A stretch of DNA of 64,000 nt from Massilia glaciei. GTDB taxonomy: Bacteria; Pseudomonadota; Gammaproteobacteria; Burkholderiales; Burkholderiaceae_D. Location: assembly GCF_003011895.2 (NCBI RefSeq), contig NZ_PXWF02000102.1, positions 1 through 64,000 of the forward strand. The letters are read 5' to 3'. Shown here in pieces: positions 30,522 to 40,676 of the stretch. The notes under the pieces are model-generated. The model was not told where the DNA came from. It did not search any database and saw only the letters and a program-made list of their open reading frames with translations. How positions within the stretch are numbered: the stretch's first letter is position 1; each line of letters opens with the position of its first letter. The position numbers were made by a program, and so were the translations under genes.

Positions 30522-31586
30522 ATGAGCATCCAGACCGACGATTTCAGCGAGCAGCGCGTCATCGCCGCCACGCCCGCCTCCCCGAACGAGGAGGCGATCG
30601 AGCGCGCCTTGCGCCCAAAGCACCTCGACGAGTACATCGGGCAGGAAAAAATCCGCGGCAAGTTCGAGATCTTCATCGCCGCCGCGCGCAAGCGCCGCGA
30701 GGCGCTCGACCACACTTTGCTGTTCGGCCCGCCGGGCTTGGGCAAGACCACGCTGGCGCACATCATCGCGCGCGAAATGGGGGTCAACCTGCGCCAGACC
30801 TCGGGCCCGGTGCTCGAGCGCCCGGGCGATCTGGCGGCGATTTTGACCAATCTCGAAGCCAACGACGTGCTCTTCATCGACGAGATCCACCGCCTCTCGC
30901 CGGTGGTCGAAGAAATTCTGTACCCCGCGCTCGAGGACTACCAGATCGACATCATGATCGGCGAGGGCCCGGCCGCGCGCTCGGTCAAGCTCGACTTGCA
31001 GCCGTTCACGCTGGTCGGCGCGACCACGCGCGCGGGCATGCTGACCAATCCCTTGCGCGACCGCTTCGGCATCGTCGAGCGGCTCGAGTTTTACACCGCG
31101 GCCGAGCTGGCGCGCATCGTCACGCGCAGCGCGGCCCTGCTCAACGCCCCGATCGTCGACGACGGCGCGCACGAGATCGCCATGCGCGCGCGCGGCACCC
31201 CGCGCATCGCCAACCGGCTGCTGCGGCGCGTGCGCGACTACGCCGACGTCAAGGGCACGGGCGAAATCACCAAGGCGATGGCCGACGCCGCGCTCGTCAT
31301 GCTCGACGTCGACACGGTCGGCTTCGACGTGATGGACCGCAAGCTGCTCGAGGCGGTGTTGTTCAAGTTCGGCGGCGGTCCGGTCGGCATCGGCAACCTT
31401 GCCGCGGCCATCGGCGAGGCGGCCGACACCATCGAGGATGTGCTCGAACCTTATCTGATCCAGCAAGGCTATCTGCAGCGCACCCCGCGCGGCCGGGTCG
31501 CCACGCCGCTGGCCTACGCGCACTTCGGCGTTGCCGCCCCGCGCACGGGACCCAATGGCGAGCTGTGGGACAACTTGCAAGGTTGA
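30522..31586 (+). CDS. ruvB: Holliday junction DNA helicase subunit RuvB
   Basis: This 354-residue AAA+ motor drives branch migration. Walker A is GPPGLGKT (69-76) and Walker B ends in DEIH (120-123). Sensor 1 is GATTRAG and the arginine finger region is [17 protein letters not shown]. The C-terminal winged helix ends in [13 protein letters not shown]. It starts 29 bases after ruvA. A broken regulator gene converges on it 6 bases after its stop. Confidence 0.97.
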   Translation: MSIQTDDFSEQRVIAATPASPNEEAIERALRPKHLDEYIGQEKIRGKFEIFIAAARKRREALDHTLLFGPPGLGKTTLAHIIAREMGVNLRQTSGPVLERPGDLAAILTNLEANDVLFIDEIHRLSPVVEEILYPALEDYQIDIMIGEGPAARSVKLDLQPFTLVGATTRAGMLTNPLRDRFGIVERLEFYTAAELARIVTRSAALLNAPIVDDGAHEIAMRARGTPRIANRLLRRVRDYADVKGTGEITKAMADAALVMLDVDTVGFDVMDRKLLEAVLFKFGGGPVGIGNLAAAIGEAADTIEDVLEPYLIQQGYLQRTPRGRVATPLAYAHFGVAAPRTGPNGELWDNLQG

Positions 31587-31592
31587 TGTAGG

Positions 31593-31925
31593 CTAGAACG
31601 CGATCTTGACCGCGTCGTAGGGAAAGATAATAGCGCCGTCATCGGTGCGCCCGAGGACGCCGGCATTCAATAACGCGTCGATATCGCCCCCGACAGTTTG
31701 GAGGTCGCGGTCGACCCGGCGCGCAGCGTCGTGTACGCAGACTGGCCCCGCACCGCATAATGCGTCGAGTAGCGCCCGGCGATCGGACGTCATAACGCTC
31801 CATGCCAATTCTGCGCTACCAAATGTAATGTGCTCGGATTAGTCTGGCGTACCGCGGTGCCAGGTCTCAACGAACTTCGCCATCGCCGCATCGGACGATT
31901 GCAGCGAAAACGTGACTGTTTTCAT
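31593..31925 (-). pseudogene. HVO_A0114-like DNA-binding antitoxin with in-frame stop
   Basis: Reading from the ATG at 31923-31925, 28 codons (MKTVTFSLQSSD...GTPD) are followed by TAA at 31839-31841. The same frame then continues SEHITFGSAELAWSVMTSDRRALLDAL to a stop at 31593. The whole looks like a 110-residue winged-helix protein of the HVO_A0114 family, which often pairs with TumE/DUF6516-type toxins. The helix-turn-helix (PVCVHDAARRVDRDLQTVGGDIDAL) and the typical end IIFPYDAVKIAF are intact. No toxin gene is recognisable upstream. A reinitiated 70-residue product from TTG at 31808 is possible. I treat it as a nonsense-mutated remnant. Confidence 0.65.
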
Positions 31926-32197
31926 TGTCCTCCCCAGTTGGCCCGGCGTGCTCCACCTGAATCCTGATCCTGATCCCGGCGCCTGCCGCTGTCAAGCGCT
32001 CCAACAGTGCGCGCCGCGCCTGGCCCCCCATTGTTACGTTCCAATCCCGCAAATGTGCAGCCTGTCACTTCGCGCGCCCGGCGCCAAGCCGCCTCGCCTA
32101 TAGTGCAACATCCCCGGCTTTTCGCCCAAAACACGATCAGCCGGGCAATCTGACGCTGGCCCCAGACCAGAACCAAGAGCAACCTTTAAGGAACTCC
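31926..32197. other. Intergenic stretch upstream of the DUF885 gene
   Basis: A short minus-strand frame (31867-32052, beginning MRDWNVTMGGQARRALL) overlaps the antitoxin remnant in another frame and matches nothing I recognise. If a toxin partner once lay here, it is no longer readable. The right part must hold the promoter of the DUF885 gene, with AAGGAA before its ATG. Confidence 0.4.
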
Positions 32198-33973
32198 ATG
32201 AAACCTTTCCGTTCGATCGGCGCGTCCGCGCTGCTGTTTTCCCTGATCCTCGGCGTGGCCCACGCCGCCGCGCCCGACCTCGACAGCCGCCGCAAGGCGC
32301 TCGACAGCCTGATCAAGGAGCAGTGGGAATACACGATGCGCAACAACCCCGAGTGGGCGTCGATCATCGGCGACAAGCGCTACAACGACCGCCTCAGCGA
32401 TTTCTCGCAGGCTGCGATCGAGGCCGACCTCAAGGCCAGCGCCGACTGGCTCCAACGTTTCGAGGCGATCGACACGGCCGGCTTTCCCGTGCAGGAGCAA
32501 TTGAACAAGGACCTGATGGTGCGCTCGCTGCGCCAGGGCATCGAGGGCGCGCGCTTCAAGGACTGGCAGATGCCGGTCGCGCAAAACTCGGGCATCCACC
32601 TCGACATGCCGCAACTGGCCGCCTCGCTCGCATTCGACACCGTCAAGGACTACGAGGACTACATCGCGCGCCTGCGCCAGCTGCCGCGCTTGTTCAACGA
32701 GACCACGATCCAGATGCAGAAGGGCATCAAGGACGGCATGATGCCGCCCGATTTCCTGATTCCCAAAATCGCCAAGCAAAGCGACACCATCGCCGCCATG
32801 AAGGCCGCCGCCTCGCCCTTCGCCGAGCCGCTCACGCGCCTCCCGGCCACGTTTTCAAACGCCGACAAGGCGCGCCTGCGCAAGGAGATGCTGGCCGCGA
32901 TCGACAACGGCGTGATGCCCGCGTACAAAAAATTCTCGACCTTCGTCAAGACCAAGTACCAGCCGCACGGGCGCAAGCATGTCGGCCTGTGGTCGCTGCC
33001 GGACGGCGAGGCGCGCTATGCCTTCCGCGCCAAGGCCTCGACCACGACCGACAAGACACCCGAGGAAATCCACCAGATCGGCCTGGCCGAGGTCGCCCGC
33101 ATCGAAGGCCAGATGCTCTCCACCGCCAACAAACTCGGCTTCAAGGACTTGAAGTCGTTCAACGCGAGCATCGCCGCCAACCCGGACCTGCGTCCGAAGT
33201 CGCGCCAGCACATCATCGACCTGTACAACAAATACACGGACCAGATGTACGCGAAGTTGCCGGAGCTGTTCACCTTGATGCCGAAGGGGAAGATGAAGGT
33301 CGTCCAGATCGAGGAGTTCCGCGAGAAGGGCGCGTCCGGGGCGCAATACAACCAGGGCACGCGGGACGGCTCGCGCGTCGGCCGCGTGATGGTCAACACG
33401 GGCGACTTCGCCAAGCGTTCGACGATCGGCATCGAGACCACCGCGTTGCACGAGGGCGTGCCGGGCCACCACATGCAGATCGCGATCGCGCAGGAATTGC
33501 CGGCGTTGCCGCAATTTCGCACGCAGGGCAACTACACCGCCTACGCCGAGGGCTGGGCGCTGTACTCCGAGCGGCTGGGCCAGGAGACCGGCTTCTTCAG
33601 CGATCCGTACAGCTATTACGGCCACCTGCAGGACGAGATGCTGCGCGCGATCCGGCTCGTGGTCGACACCGGCCTGCACTACAAGAAGTGGAACCGCCAA
33701 CAGGTTGTCGATTACTTCCATGACCACTCGGGCATCGAGGAGGTCGAAGTCCAAAGCGAGACCGACCGCTACATCGTGTGGCCGGGCCAGGCGCTGGGCT
33801 ACAAGATCGGCCAGCTCAAGATCCTCGAGCTGCGCGCCTACGCCAAGGAGCAGCTCGGCGGCAAGTTCGACATCCGCGCCTTCCACGACCAGATCCTGGG
33901 CGCGGGCGCCTTGCCGCTCGATGTGCTCGAGGCGCGCGTCAAGACTTGGGTCGCGGGGCAGAAAGGCGCCTAA
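32198..33973 (+). CDS. Secreted DUF885 family protein (putative metallopeptidase)
   Basis: This 591-residue protein has an N-terminal signal peptide (MKPFRSIGASALLFSLILGVAHA) and an all-helical DUF885 body. The motif HEGVPGHH (H418-H425), followed by YAEGWALYSERL, resembles a zinc-metallopeptidase HExxxH-like site with a downstream glutamate. DUF885 proteins are widely predicted to be periplasmic or lipoprotein peptidases, but the substrate is unknown. A terminator follows at 33993. Confidence 0.88.
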   Translation: MKPFRSIGASALLFSLILGVAHAAAPDLDSRRKALDSLIKEQWEYTMRNNPEWASIIGDKRYNDRLSDFSQAAIEADLKASADWLQRFEAIDTAGFPVQEQLNKDLMVRSLRQGIEGARFKDWQMPVAQNSGIHLDMPQLAASLAFDTVKDYEDYIARLRQLPRLFNETTIQMQKGIKDGMMPPDFLIPKIAKQSDTIAAMKAAASPFAEPLTRLPATFSNADKARLRKEMLAAIDNGVMPAYKKFSTFVKTKYQPHGRKHVGLWSLPDGEARYAFRAKASTTTDKTPEEIHQIGLAEVARIEGQMLSTANKLGFKDLKSFNASIAANPDLRPKSRQHIIDLYNKYTDQMYAKLPELFTLMPKGKMKVVQIEEFREKGASGAQYNQGTRDGSRVGRVMVNTGDFAKRSTIGIETTALHEGVPGHHMQIAIAQELPALPQFRTQGNYTAYAEGWALYSERLGQETGFFSDPYSYYGHLQDEMLRAIRLVVDTGLHYKKWNRQQVVDYFHDHSGIEEVEVQSETDRYIVWPGQALGYKIGQLKILELRAYAKEQLGGKFDIRAFHDQILGAGALPLDVLEARVKTWVAGQKGA

Positions 33974-33992
33974 GCCACGCTAGCGCCAGACG

Positions 33993-34031
33993 AACCCGCG
34001 TTGTGCCGCGTGGCATGCGCGGGTTTTTTTT
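33993..34031 (+). terminator. Terminator of the DUF885 gene
   Basis: AACCCGCG (33993-34000) pairs with CGCGGGTT (34018-34025), followed by a run of T. Confidence 0.85.
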
Positions 34032-34036
34032 ATGTC

Positions 34037-34468
34037 CTACAAGGTCGACCAAACCTGCTTCAGGCCGATCAGGTGGACAACGCCGAAGACGGCGCAGACG
34101 CCCGCGCTCCACAGCCAGAACGTGAGGCTGTTGCCGGGAATGATTTTCATGAGCGGGTAGAAGGCGAAGCCGCGCAGCAAATACACGGCGGTGATCGCGC
34201 ACAATACCGGGCGCAGCAGTGGCAGCCGCGGCAGCACGCCCGCGCCCGACAGCGCGTAGGCCGACCAGCTCAGCAAAACGAGGGTGATCACGAGCGTGAT
34301 CTTGGTCGGGTAGGCCGAGCCGGCTTCGGCCATGAGCGCCATCTTTTCGCCGGCGCCGAAAAAGCGGTACCACGGGGCGCCAAAGAATATGCACCCAAGA
34401 TGCATGGCGGCGGCGATGGCGCTCAGTGCGGCGCCGGCGATCAGAAACGCGTTGGCTTGTGTGGTCAT
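34037..34468 (-). CDS. Small integral membrane protein, hypothetical
   Basis: This 143-residue protein has four predicted membrane segments (around FLIAGAALSAIAAAMHLGCIFFG, ITLVITLVLLSWSAYALSG, PVLCAITAVYLLRGFAFYPL and LTFWLWSAGVCAVFGVVHLIGL). I know similar four-helix proteins only as uncharacterised families. The ATG at 34466-34468 lies 26 bases after the YidD-like gene, so both are probably in one transcript, possibly linked to envelope function. Confidence 0.75.
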   Translation of the reverse strand: MTTQANAFLIAGAALSAIAAAMHLGCIFFGAPWYRFFGAGEKMALMAEAGSAYPTKITLVITLVLLSWSAYALSGAGVLPRLPLLRPVLCAITAVYLLRGFAFYPLMKIIPGNSLTFWLWSAGVCAVFGVVHLIGLKQVWSTL

Positions 34469-34494
34469 GCTGATTCCTTTGTCTGGCGGATGGT

Positions 34495-34959
34495 TTACCT
34501 GTTGCCGCCCGAGGGCGGCGGGATGTGGCGCTCCTCGTCCCGCCTGCGCTTTTTCTTGTCGGAGCTGCCGCAATCGATGATGTCGGTGGCGCAGCCGCAG
34601 GCCTTGCCTCCCTTGTCGCACATTCCGCCGCCACCGCCGGTGCCCGGCATGTCGCAGCCGGGGTCGCAATCGCAGAAGCCCGCTTGCCGGTTGACCGAGC
34701 GCAGCGCGGGCGCGTGGTAACGGCGGTAGGCGAGGCCGCATTTGAAGAGCCGGCCGCGCAACACTTGCACCCCTTGAAAGGCGCCATAGCGGCGGACCGC
34801 CCGGTAGCCCAGCGTGGAGCAACTCGCGTTGCCCGTCATTGCGCAATAGGCGCAACGGAATCCCTTGTAGGGCGAGATGAAGCGCCGGTAGAAGCGGATC
34901 AAGCCCAGCGCGAGCGCGCGCAGGACGCTGTCGATGGGATTGCTGAACGTTTTATGCAT
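34495..34959 (-). CDS. Membrane protein insertion efficiency factor, YidD family, with Cys-rich tail
   Basis: This 154-residue protein has the YidD core in residues 13-75: LALGLIRFYRRFISPYKGFRC, then CSTLGYRAVRRYGAFQG and LRGRLFKCG. YidD helps YidC insert proteins into the inner membrane. Canonical YidD is about 70-85 residues and sits near rnpA-yidC; here it is remote from those genes. It carries a 70-residue C-terminal extension rich in Cys and Gly (CDCDPGCD, CGCATDIIDCG), which could bind metal. It may be a second, diverged family member. Confidence 0.82.
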   Translation of the reverse strand: MHKTFSNPIDSVLRALALGLIRFYRRFISPYKGFRCAYCAMTGNASCSTLGYRAVRRYGAFQGVQVLRGRLFKCGLAYRRYHAPALRSVNRQAGFCDCDPGCDMPGTGGGGGMCDKGGKACGCATDIIDCGSSDKKKRRRDEERHIPPPSGGNR

Positions 34960-35083
34960 GTCTGCCTTGACGGGCTAGATGATAATTTATTAAGAATAGT
35001 GCGAGTATGCAGGCGTTGCCCGGTTCAATCAACCATTTGTCGATGCCGGCCCGTTTATACTTGCGCGTTAATGTTTTCACGGG

Positions 35084-35548
35084 ATGCGCCAACAGATGAT
35101 GCAAATTTGGGTCGATGCGGACGCCTGCCCGGTGGTGATCAAGGAAATCCTGTTCCGCGCCGCCGACCGTAAGCAGATCGTCACCACGCTGGTCGCGAAC
35201 CAGCTCATGCGCGTGCCGGGCTCGCGCTTCATCCGGGCCCTGCAGGTGCCGGCCGGGGCCGACGTGGCCGACGCCGAGATCGTGCGCCTGTTGTCGGCGG
35301 GCGACCTGGTTGTCACGGCAGATATCCCGCTGGCCTCGCTGGTGCTCGGGAAGGGTGGCTTCGCGCTCAATCCGCGCGGCGAGTTTTACACCAAGGACAA
35401 CATCGCACAGGCCCTGTCGATGCGCGCCTTTCTCGAGCAGTTGCGCGAAGGCGGCGTCGACACGGGCGGGCCGCCGCCGTTCGGCCAGGCCGACCGCCAG
35501 AATTTCGGCAACCAGCTCGACCGGCACCTGGCAAAACACGCGAGATAG
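35084..35548 (+). CDS. YaiI/YqxD family protein (UPF0178, DUF188)
   Basis: This 154-residue protein has the family start [17 protein letters not shown], the motif VTADIPLA and the end region [13 protein letters not shown]. The conserved acidic residues suggest a PIN-like nuclease fold, but its function is not established. The conserved N-terminus begins at the ATG at 35099; the upstream ATG at 35084 would add five residues and neither start has a strong ribosome site. Confidence 0.88.
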   Translation: MRQQMMQIWVDADACPVVIKEILFRAADRKQIVTTLVANQLMRVPGSRFIRALQVPAGADVADAEIVRLLSAGDLVVTADIPLASLVLGKGGFALNPRGEFYTKDNIAQALSMRAFLEQLREGGVDTGGPPPFGQADRQNFGNQLDRHLAKHAR

Positions 35549-35625
35549 GCGCGCAGCTAGTCAATATTGAATTGCGCTTGCACGCGCTATGCGATCTTGC
35601 ATAGCACTCGGCCTATATGAAAATG

Positions 35626-35672
35626 AAAAAAGCCACGTGCATCCGGTCGGGCCGGCGTGCGCGTGGCTTTTT
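35626..35672. terminator. Bidirectional terminator between YaiI-family and DUF2147 genes
   Basis: AAAAAGCCACG near 35627-35637 pairs with CGTGGCTTTTT (35662-35672). A-rich and T-rich flanks allow function on both strands, as expected between convergent genes. Confidence 0.85.
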
Positions 35673-35691
35673 GTACTTCAAAGCGAGGAAA

Positions 35692-36138
35692 CTACTCCTG
35701 GCGCACCCAGGTCTGCGAGCGCCCGAACATCGGCACCCCGACATAGCCGCGCACCTTGAGCTTTTTGCCGCCCTCGACCAGCGACATCTTGCTCTTGTAG
35801 ACCTTGCCGTTGTCCGGGTCGAGGATGCTGCCGCCGGCAAACTCCTCGCCGTCCTTCTTCAGGCCCCACATGAACATCATGCCGATCACGGGTTGGCCCT
35901 TGTTGGCGCCGTCGCACAGCGTGCAGACCGGATTCTGCTCCGTGCCGGGCTTGCGGAACAATTTCTCGATCTTGCCCTGCAGCTCGCCTTGGTTGTCGCT
36001 GATGCGGATCAGCGCCTTCGGCTGGCCCGTGACGTCGTCGATGTTCTTCCACAAGCCGACCGGCGTCGCGTCGGCGGCCCAGGCGGCGGGCAGGGCCAGC
36101 ACCAGGGCGCTGAGGCAGGCGATTTTCAAAAGGCGCAT
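35692..36138 (-). CDS. Secreted DUF2147 domain protein
   Basis: This 148-residue protein has a signal peptide (MRLLKIACLSALVLALPAAWA) followed by the DUF2147 domain: GLWKNIDDVTGQPKALIRI, a CTLCDG pair of cysteines, and the C-terminal GSILDPDNGKVYKSKMSL and LKVRGYVGVPMFGRSQTW. The family is periplasmic and uncharacterised; the fold resembles a small beta-barrel. The ATG at 36136-36138 has GGAG upstream. It ends near a bidirectional terminator and lies 17 bases after valS on the same strand. Confidence 0.88.
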   Translation of the reverse strand: MRLLKIACLSALVLALPAAWAADATPVGLWKNIDDVTGQPKALIRISDNQGELQGKIEKLFRKPGTEQNPVCTLCDGANKGQPVIGMMFMWGLKKDGEEFAGGSILDPDNGKVYKSKMSLVEGGKKLKVRGYVGVPMFGRSQTWVRQE

Positions 36139-36155
36139 CGTGGTCTCCAAAGGAA

Positions 36156-38963
36156 TTAATCAGCGTTCAGTTTAGCAAACTGCTCACGCAATTTGGCGAT
36201 TGTTGCTGAGAAATTGACAAGCCTTTCGTTCTCCAGCGCCACCACGGCGGCCGGCGCGCGCGCCACGAAACTCTCGTTGCCGAGCTTGCCGTGGATCTTG
36301 GCGATCTCGCCGTCGATGCGCGTGATCTCCTTCGAGATGCGCTCGCGCTCGGCGGCGACGTCGATCTCGACCTTGAGCATGAGCTTGGTGGTGCCGACCA
36401 CCGACACGGCCGCCGGCGACTCCGGCAGCGCGTCGACGATGTTGACCTCCGACAGCTTGCCGAGCATCTGGATGTAGGGCGCGAAGCTGGCCAGCCGCGC
36501 GCGGTCGGCGGCGTCGCCCGCCTCCATGATCAGCGGGACCCGCAACTGCGGTGAAATCTTCATCTCGCCGCGCAGGTTGCGGGTCGAGTCGGTGAGCGCC
36601 TTGAGCTGGCCCATCCATTGCTCGGCGGCCTCGTCGATCAGGGCCGCGTCCGCCTCCGGATACGGCTGCATCATGATCGAAGCGGCATCCGCGGCAAGCT
36701 TCTTGCCGGCCAGCGGCGCGATCGTCTGCCACAGCTCCTCGGTGACGAACGGAATGATCGGATGGGCCATGCGCAGGATCACCTCGAGCACGCGGAGCAG
36801 GGTGTGGCGGGTCGCGCGCTGCTGGCCTTCGGAGCCGTTCTGGACCTGGACCTTGGCCACCTCCAGATACCAGTCGCAAAACTCATCCCAGACGAATTTG
36901 TAGATGGCGGCGGCGATGTTGTCGAAGCGGTAGTCCTGGAAACCCTTGGCCACCTCGAGCTCGGCGCGCTGCATCATAGAAACGATCCAGCGGTCGGCCT
37001 GCGACAGGTCGGCCGGGCTGGCGCCGCAATCCTTTCCCTCCGTGTTCATGAGCACGAACTTGGTCGCGTTCCACATCTTGTTGCAGAAGTTGCGGTAGCC
37101 CTCGGCGCGGCCGAGGTCGAAATTGATGTTGCGTCCCAGCGAGGCGTAGCTGGCCATGGTGAAGCGCACGGCGTCGGCGCCGTAGGCGGCGATGCCCTCC
37201 GGGAACTCGCGGCGCGTGGCCTTGGCTATTTTTTCGGCCGCGCGCGGGTTCATCAGCCCGCTCGTGCGCTTTTCGACCAAGGCGTCGATGCCGACGCCGT
37301 CGATCAGGTCGATCGGGTCGAGCGTGTTGCCCTTGGATTTGGACATCTTCGCGCCCGTCGAGTCGCGCACCAGGCCGTGCACGTACACCGTCTCGAACGG
37401 CACCTTGCCCGTGAAGTGCGCGGTCATCATGACCATGCGCGCGACCCAGAAGAAGATGATGTCGAAGCCGGTCACCAGCACCGACGAGGGCATGAACATC
37501 TTCATGTCCGGGGTTTCCTCGGGCCAGCCCATGGTCGAGAACGGCACCAGCGCCGACGAAAACCAGGTGTCGAGCACGTCGTCGTCGCGCCGCAGCGCGC
37601 CGGTCGAGCCGGCGGCCGCCGCCTTGGCCTGGGCCTCCTGCTCGCTACGCGCCACAAAAATATTGCCCGCCTCGTCGTACCAGGCGGGAATCCGGTGGCC
37701 CCACCACAGCTGGCGCGAGATGCACCAGTCCTGGATGTTCTCGAGCCACTGGTTGTAGGTCGTGCTCCAGTTTTCAGGCACGAACTTGATCTCGCCCTGC
37801 GCCACTTTTTCAAGCGCGACCTCGGCGATCGACTTGCCGGGGAAGAAGGTGCCTTCCGGCGCCGGCTTGCTCATCGCCACGAACCACTGGTCGGTGAGCA
37901 TCGGCTCGATGACCACGCCGGTGCGATCGCCCCGCGGCACCATCAGCTTGTGCGGCTTGGTTTCGGCCAGCAGGCCGAGCGCCTCGAGGTCGGCCACGAT
38001 CTGCTTGCGCGCGGCGAAGCGGTCCATGCCGGCGTAGGCGCCGGGGGCGTCGTCGGTGATCTTGGCGTCGAGCGTGAGGATGCAGATTTTTTCCAGATTG
38101 TGGCGCTGGCCGACCGCATAGTCGTTGAAGTCGTGCGCGGGCGTGATCTTGACGCAGCCGGTGCCGAACTCCTTGTCGACATAGCTGTCGGCGATGACCG
38201 GGATTTCGCGGTCGGTCAGCGGCAGCTTGAGCATCTTGCCCACCAGCGGCAGGTAGCGCTCGTCGGTCGGGTCGACCGCCACGGCGACGTCGCCGAGCAT
38301 GGTCTCGGGGCGCGTGGTCGCGACCGTGAGCTCGCCGCTGCCGTCGGCCAGCGGGTAGCGGATGTACCACATGAAACCGTCTTCCTCCTCGGACACGACC
38401 TCGAGGTCGGACACCGCCGTGCCGAGCACCGGATCCCAGTTGACGAGCCGCTTGCCGCGGTAGATCAGGCCCTGCTCGAACAGGCGCACGAAGACCTCGG
38501 AGACGACCTTCGAGCGCGGCTCGTCCATCGTGAAGTACTCGCGCCGCCAGTCGGGCGAGGTGCCCATGCGGCGCATCTGCCCGGTGATGATGTTGCCCGA
38601 TTTTTCCTTCCACTCCCAGACCTTCTCGACGAAGGCCTCGCGCCCGAGGTCGTGGCGCGAGATCTTTTGCGCGTCGAGCTGGCGCTCGACCACGATCTGG
38701 GTCGCGATGCCCGCGTGGTCGGTGCCCGGGATCCACGCCGTGTTAAAGCCGCGCATGCGGTAGTAGCGGGTCAGCCCGTCCATGATGGTCTGGTTGAACG
38801 CGTGCCCCATGTGCAAGGTGCCCGTCACGTTCGGCGGCGGCAGCTGGATGCTGAACGCGGGCTTGCCCTCGTCCATGGTGGCGGCGAAGTAGCCGCGTTG
38901 TTCCCACTCTGTGCGCCAGAACTGTTCAATGTCGGCGGGCTCGAAAGACTTGGCTAATTCCAT
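36156..38963 (-). CDS. valS: Valyl-tRNA synthetase
   Basis: This 935-residue class I synthetase has [15 protein letters not shown] (HMGH at 51-54), an editing domain in the middle and KMSKS at 539-543 ([13 protein letters not shown]). The anticodon-binding domain and the C-terminal coiled coil (about 865-935, [17 protein letters not shown]) complete it. The catalytic parts look intact. A DUF2147 gene follows after 17 bases. Confidence 0.97.
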   Translation of the reverse strand: MELAKSFEPADIEQFWRTEWEQRGYFAATMDEGKPAFSIQLPPPNVTGTLHMGHAFNQTIMDGLTRYYRMRGFNTAWIPGTDHAGIATQIVVERQLDAQKISRHDLGREAFVEKVWEWKEKSGNIITGQMRRMGTSPDWRREYFTMDEPRSKVVSEVFVRLFEQGLIYRGKRLVNWDPVLGTAVSDLEVVSEEEDGFMWYIRYPLADGSGELTVATTRPETMLGDVAVAVDPTDERYLPLVGKMLKLPLTDREIPVIADSYVDKEFGTGCVKITPAHDFNDYAVGQRHNLEKICILTLDAKITDDAPGAYAGMDRFAARKQIVADLEALGLLAETKPHKLMVPRGDRTGVVIEPMLTDQWFVAMSKPAPEGTFFPGKSIAEVALEKVAQGEIKFVPENWSTTYNQWLENIQDWCISRQLWWGHRIPAWYDEAGNIFVARSEQEAQAKAAAAGSTGALRRDDDVLDTWFSSALVPFSTMGWPEETPDMKMFMPSSVLVTGFDIIFFWVARMVMMTAHFTGKVPFETVYVHGLVRDSTGAKMSKSKGNTLDPIDLIDGVGIDALVEKRTSGLMNPRAAEKIAKATRREFPEGIAAYGADAVRFTMASYASLGRNINFDLGRAEGYRNFCNKMWNATKFVLMNTEGKDCGASPADLSQADRWIVSMMQRAELEVAKGFQDYRFDNIAAAIYKFVWDEFCDWYLEVAKVQVQNGSEGQQRATRHTLLRVLEVILRMAHPIIPFVTEELWQTIAPLAGKKLAADAASIMMQPYPEADAALIDEAAEQWMGQLKALTDSTRNLRGEMKISPQLRVPLIMEAGDAADRARLASFAPYIQMLGKLSEVNIVDALPESPAAVSVVGTTKLMLKVEIDVAAERERISKEITRIDGEIAKIHGKLGNESFVARAPAAVVALENERLVNFSATIAKLREQFAKLNAD

Positions 38964-39055
38964 GGTGTGTAGGGCTTCAAATAGGCGAAAACACCCATTA
39001 TAGTTGACCGGCGCCGGCCTGCGCCGGGCCGGGGGCGGTTTTTGTAAGGACGAAA

Positions 39056-39084
39056 AAAAAGGACGCCGGAGCGTCCTTTTTTAG
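39056..39084 (-). terminator. Terminator of the subtilase gene
   Basis: GGACGC (39061-39066) pairs with GCGTCC (39071-39076) across CGGA, with A and T runs on both sides. On the minus strand it lies about 15 bases after the subtilase stop. The same GGACGC stem recurs at 40992-41007 on the gene's other side. Confidence 0.85.
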
Positions 39085-39098
39085 ATGCCGCGTGCTGC

Positions 39099-40676
39099 TT
39101 AGTTGCCGCAACCGAGGTTCGTGATACGGGTGTGCATCGTCTTGGCTTGCACCAGGCCGTTACCGTACTTGTTGTCCTTGCCGACCGGGCCGAGGTCCAG
39201 TGCCGACTTGTTCATCGAAGCGCGGATCTGTGCGCCCGTGCAAGTTGGGAAGTAGCTCCACACCAGCGCGGCGACGGCCGACACGTGCGGGGTGGCCATC
39301 GAGGTGCCGTCGAAGTAGGCGTAGCTGTTGGCAGCGACGCCAACCGTTGTCGATTGGCCGAGTTGACCCATCATGGCCGCGCCTTCAGCATCGCTCGCCG
39401 TCACCGACGGGATGGTGCTGACGACGGTGCCCATGGTGCCGCCGAAGCCGCCAGCGACGTTGTTGTAGATCGCCGCGCCGACGCCGCCGCTGTTCTGGCA
39501 GTTCATCACTTTGGTGGCGAAGTCGATCACGCCGCGCGAGATCAGGCAAACCTTGCCCGACATCGAGCCGGCGGTCACGACGTCGCCGTTGCCGAAGTTG
39601 GCCAAAGCGCCCGTGGCGACCTTGACTGGCGAACCGTCCATGCCGCCCGGTGCGTACGTCACGCCGCCGACGACCAGGGTCGGCGCGCTGCCGGAACCGG
39701 TTGGCACCGTCGAGAGCACGTTCACGCCAGGACCGGCGATTTCAACCGAGCTGTTGTACTGCGAGAACGTTGCCCACGCTTTGGCTTCGTCGACAGCGCC
39801 GACCATCATGACGCTGGTGTAGCCGGCAGGGTAGGAAACCACGGTGTTGCCGTCGTTGCCGGCAGCGGCGATGCTCAGGACGCCGGCGGCGGCGAGCTTG
39901 TCGAAAGCGTTCTTCTCGGTACGGTTCGAACGGCCGCCGCCGAGCGACATGCTGATCACGTTGGCGCCGGCCGCGCCGCACTTGTTGGCGGCGGTGGCCA
40001 GGGAGGACGAATATGCCCAGCCCGCGGCGCTGAACACCTTGACGATGTGCAGTTTCAGCTTGTTGTTCGCATTGACGCCGACCACGCCGGTGCCGCTGTT
40101 GTTGAGGGCGGCGATGGTGCCGGCGACGTGGGTGCCGTGGCTGTTCTCGTCGGTGTACCACCAGCCGGTGCCCGCATCGTACTCACCGGTGATGTTGGTG
40201 CCGCTGCTCAGATCTTCGTGGGCGCGGTCGTAGCCGGAGTCGATAATGCAGACCTTGCGGTTGCCGGCGTTGATGTCGGACAGTTGGTCGGCCTGGACTT
40301 GCTTGATGCCGTAAGGGACCAATTGGCCGAGTGCGTAAGGGGTGCCGGTCGAAGGCGAGGTGCCTGCGAAAGGCACGCGCTTCTCGTCGACTTCGATGTA
40401 TTCAATGTTTGGGTTGTTCTGCAGGCCTTTGAGGCCGTTGGCCGACACTTCGATCGACATGGCGTTCATGCCCATGATTTCGTGCTTGACGGAACCTTTC
40501 GCAGCTGCGACGGCCGACTTCACGTTAGCGGCTTTGCCCGGTTTGAACGCGACGATCATGCGTGTCGTGTCAGTGGCTGCGGCCGAAGCACTACCCAGAA
40601 CTCCTACTGCGACGCCGGCTACCAGTACTTTGACAGCCAGGGAGAGCTTGGATACTGCGAATTGTTTTTGCGTCAT
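39099..40676 (-). CDS. Secreted S8 family serine protease (subtilase)
   Basis: This 525-residue preproenzyme has a signal peptide (residues 1-32), an I9-type propeptide (about 38-100) and a subtilisin catalytic domain. The triad is D146 in IIDSGYD, H180 in HGTHVAGT and S459 in GTSMATP. A protease-associated insert lies between about residues 320 and 410. It is an extracellular protease with no obvious sorting domain. The ATG at 40674-40676 has GGAGAA upstream. Its codon use is less GC-biased than its neighbours and its upstream region is AT-rich, consistent with strong expression or with acquisition. Confidence 0.93.
   Translation of the reverse strand: MTQKQFAVSKLSLAVKVLVAGVAVGVLGSASAAATDTTRMIVAFKPGKAANVKSAVAAAKGSVKHEIMGMNAMSIEVSANGLKGLQNNPNIEYIEVDEKRVPFAGTSPSTGTPYALGQLVPYGIKQVQADQLSDINAGNRKVCIIDSGYDRAHEDLSSGTNITGEYDAGTGWWYTDENSHGTHVAGTIAALNNSGTGVVGVNANNKLKLHIVKVFSAAGWAYSSSLATAANKCGAAGANVISMSLGGGRSNRTEKNAFDKLAAAGVLSIAAAGNDGNTVVSYPAGYTSVMMVGAVDEAKAWATFSQYNSSVEIAGPGVNVLSTVPTGSGSAPTLVVGGVTYAPGGMDGSPVKVATGALANFGNGDVVTAGSMSGKVCLISRGVIDFATKVMNCQNSGGVGAAIYNNVAGGFGGTMGTVVSTIPSVTASDAEGAAMMGQLGQSTTVGVAANSYAYFDGTSMATPHVSAVAALVWSYFPTCTGAQIRASMNKSALDLGPVGKDNKYGNGLVQAKTMHTRITNLGCGN

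Noticed and set aside
31867-32052. Small toxin gene partner for the broken antitoxin
   Set aside because: The 61-codon frame overlaps the antitoxin remnant out of phase and shows no TumE/DUF6516 features.
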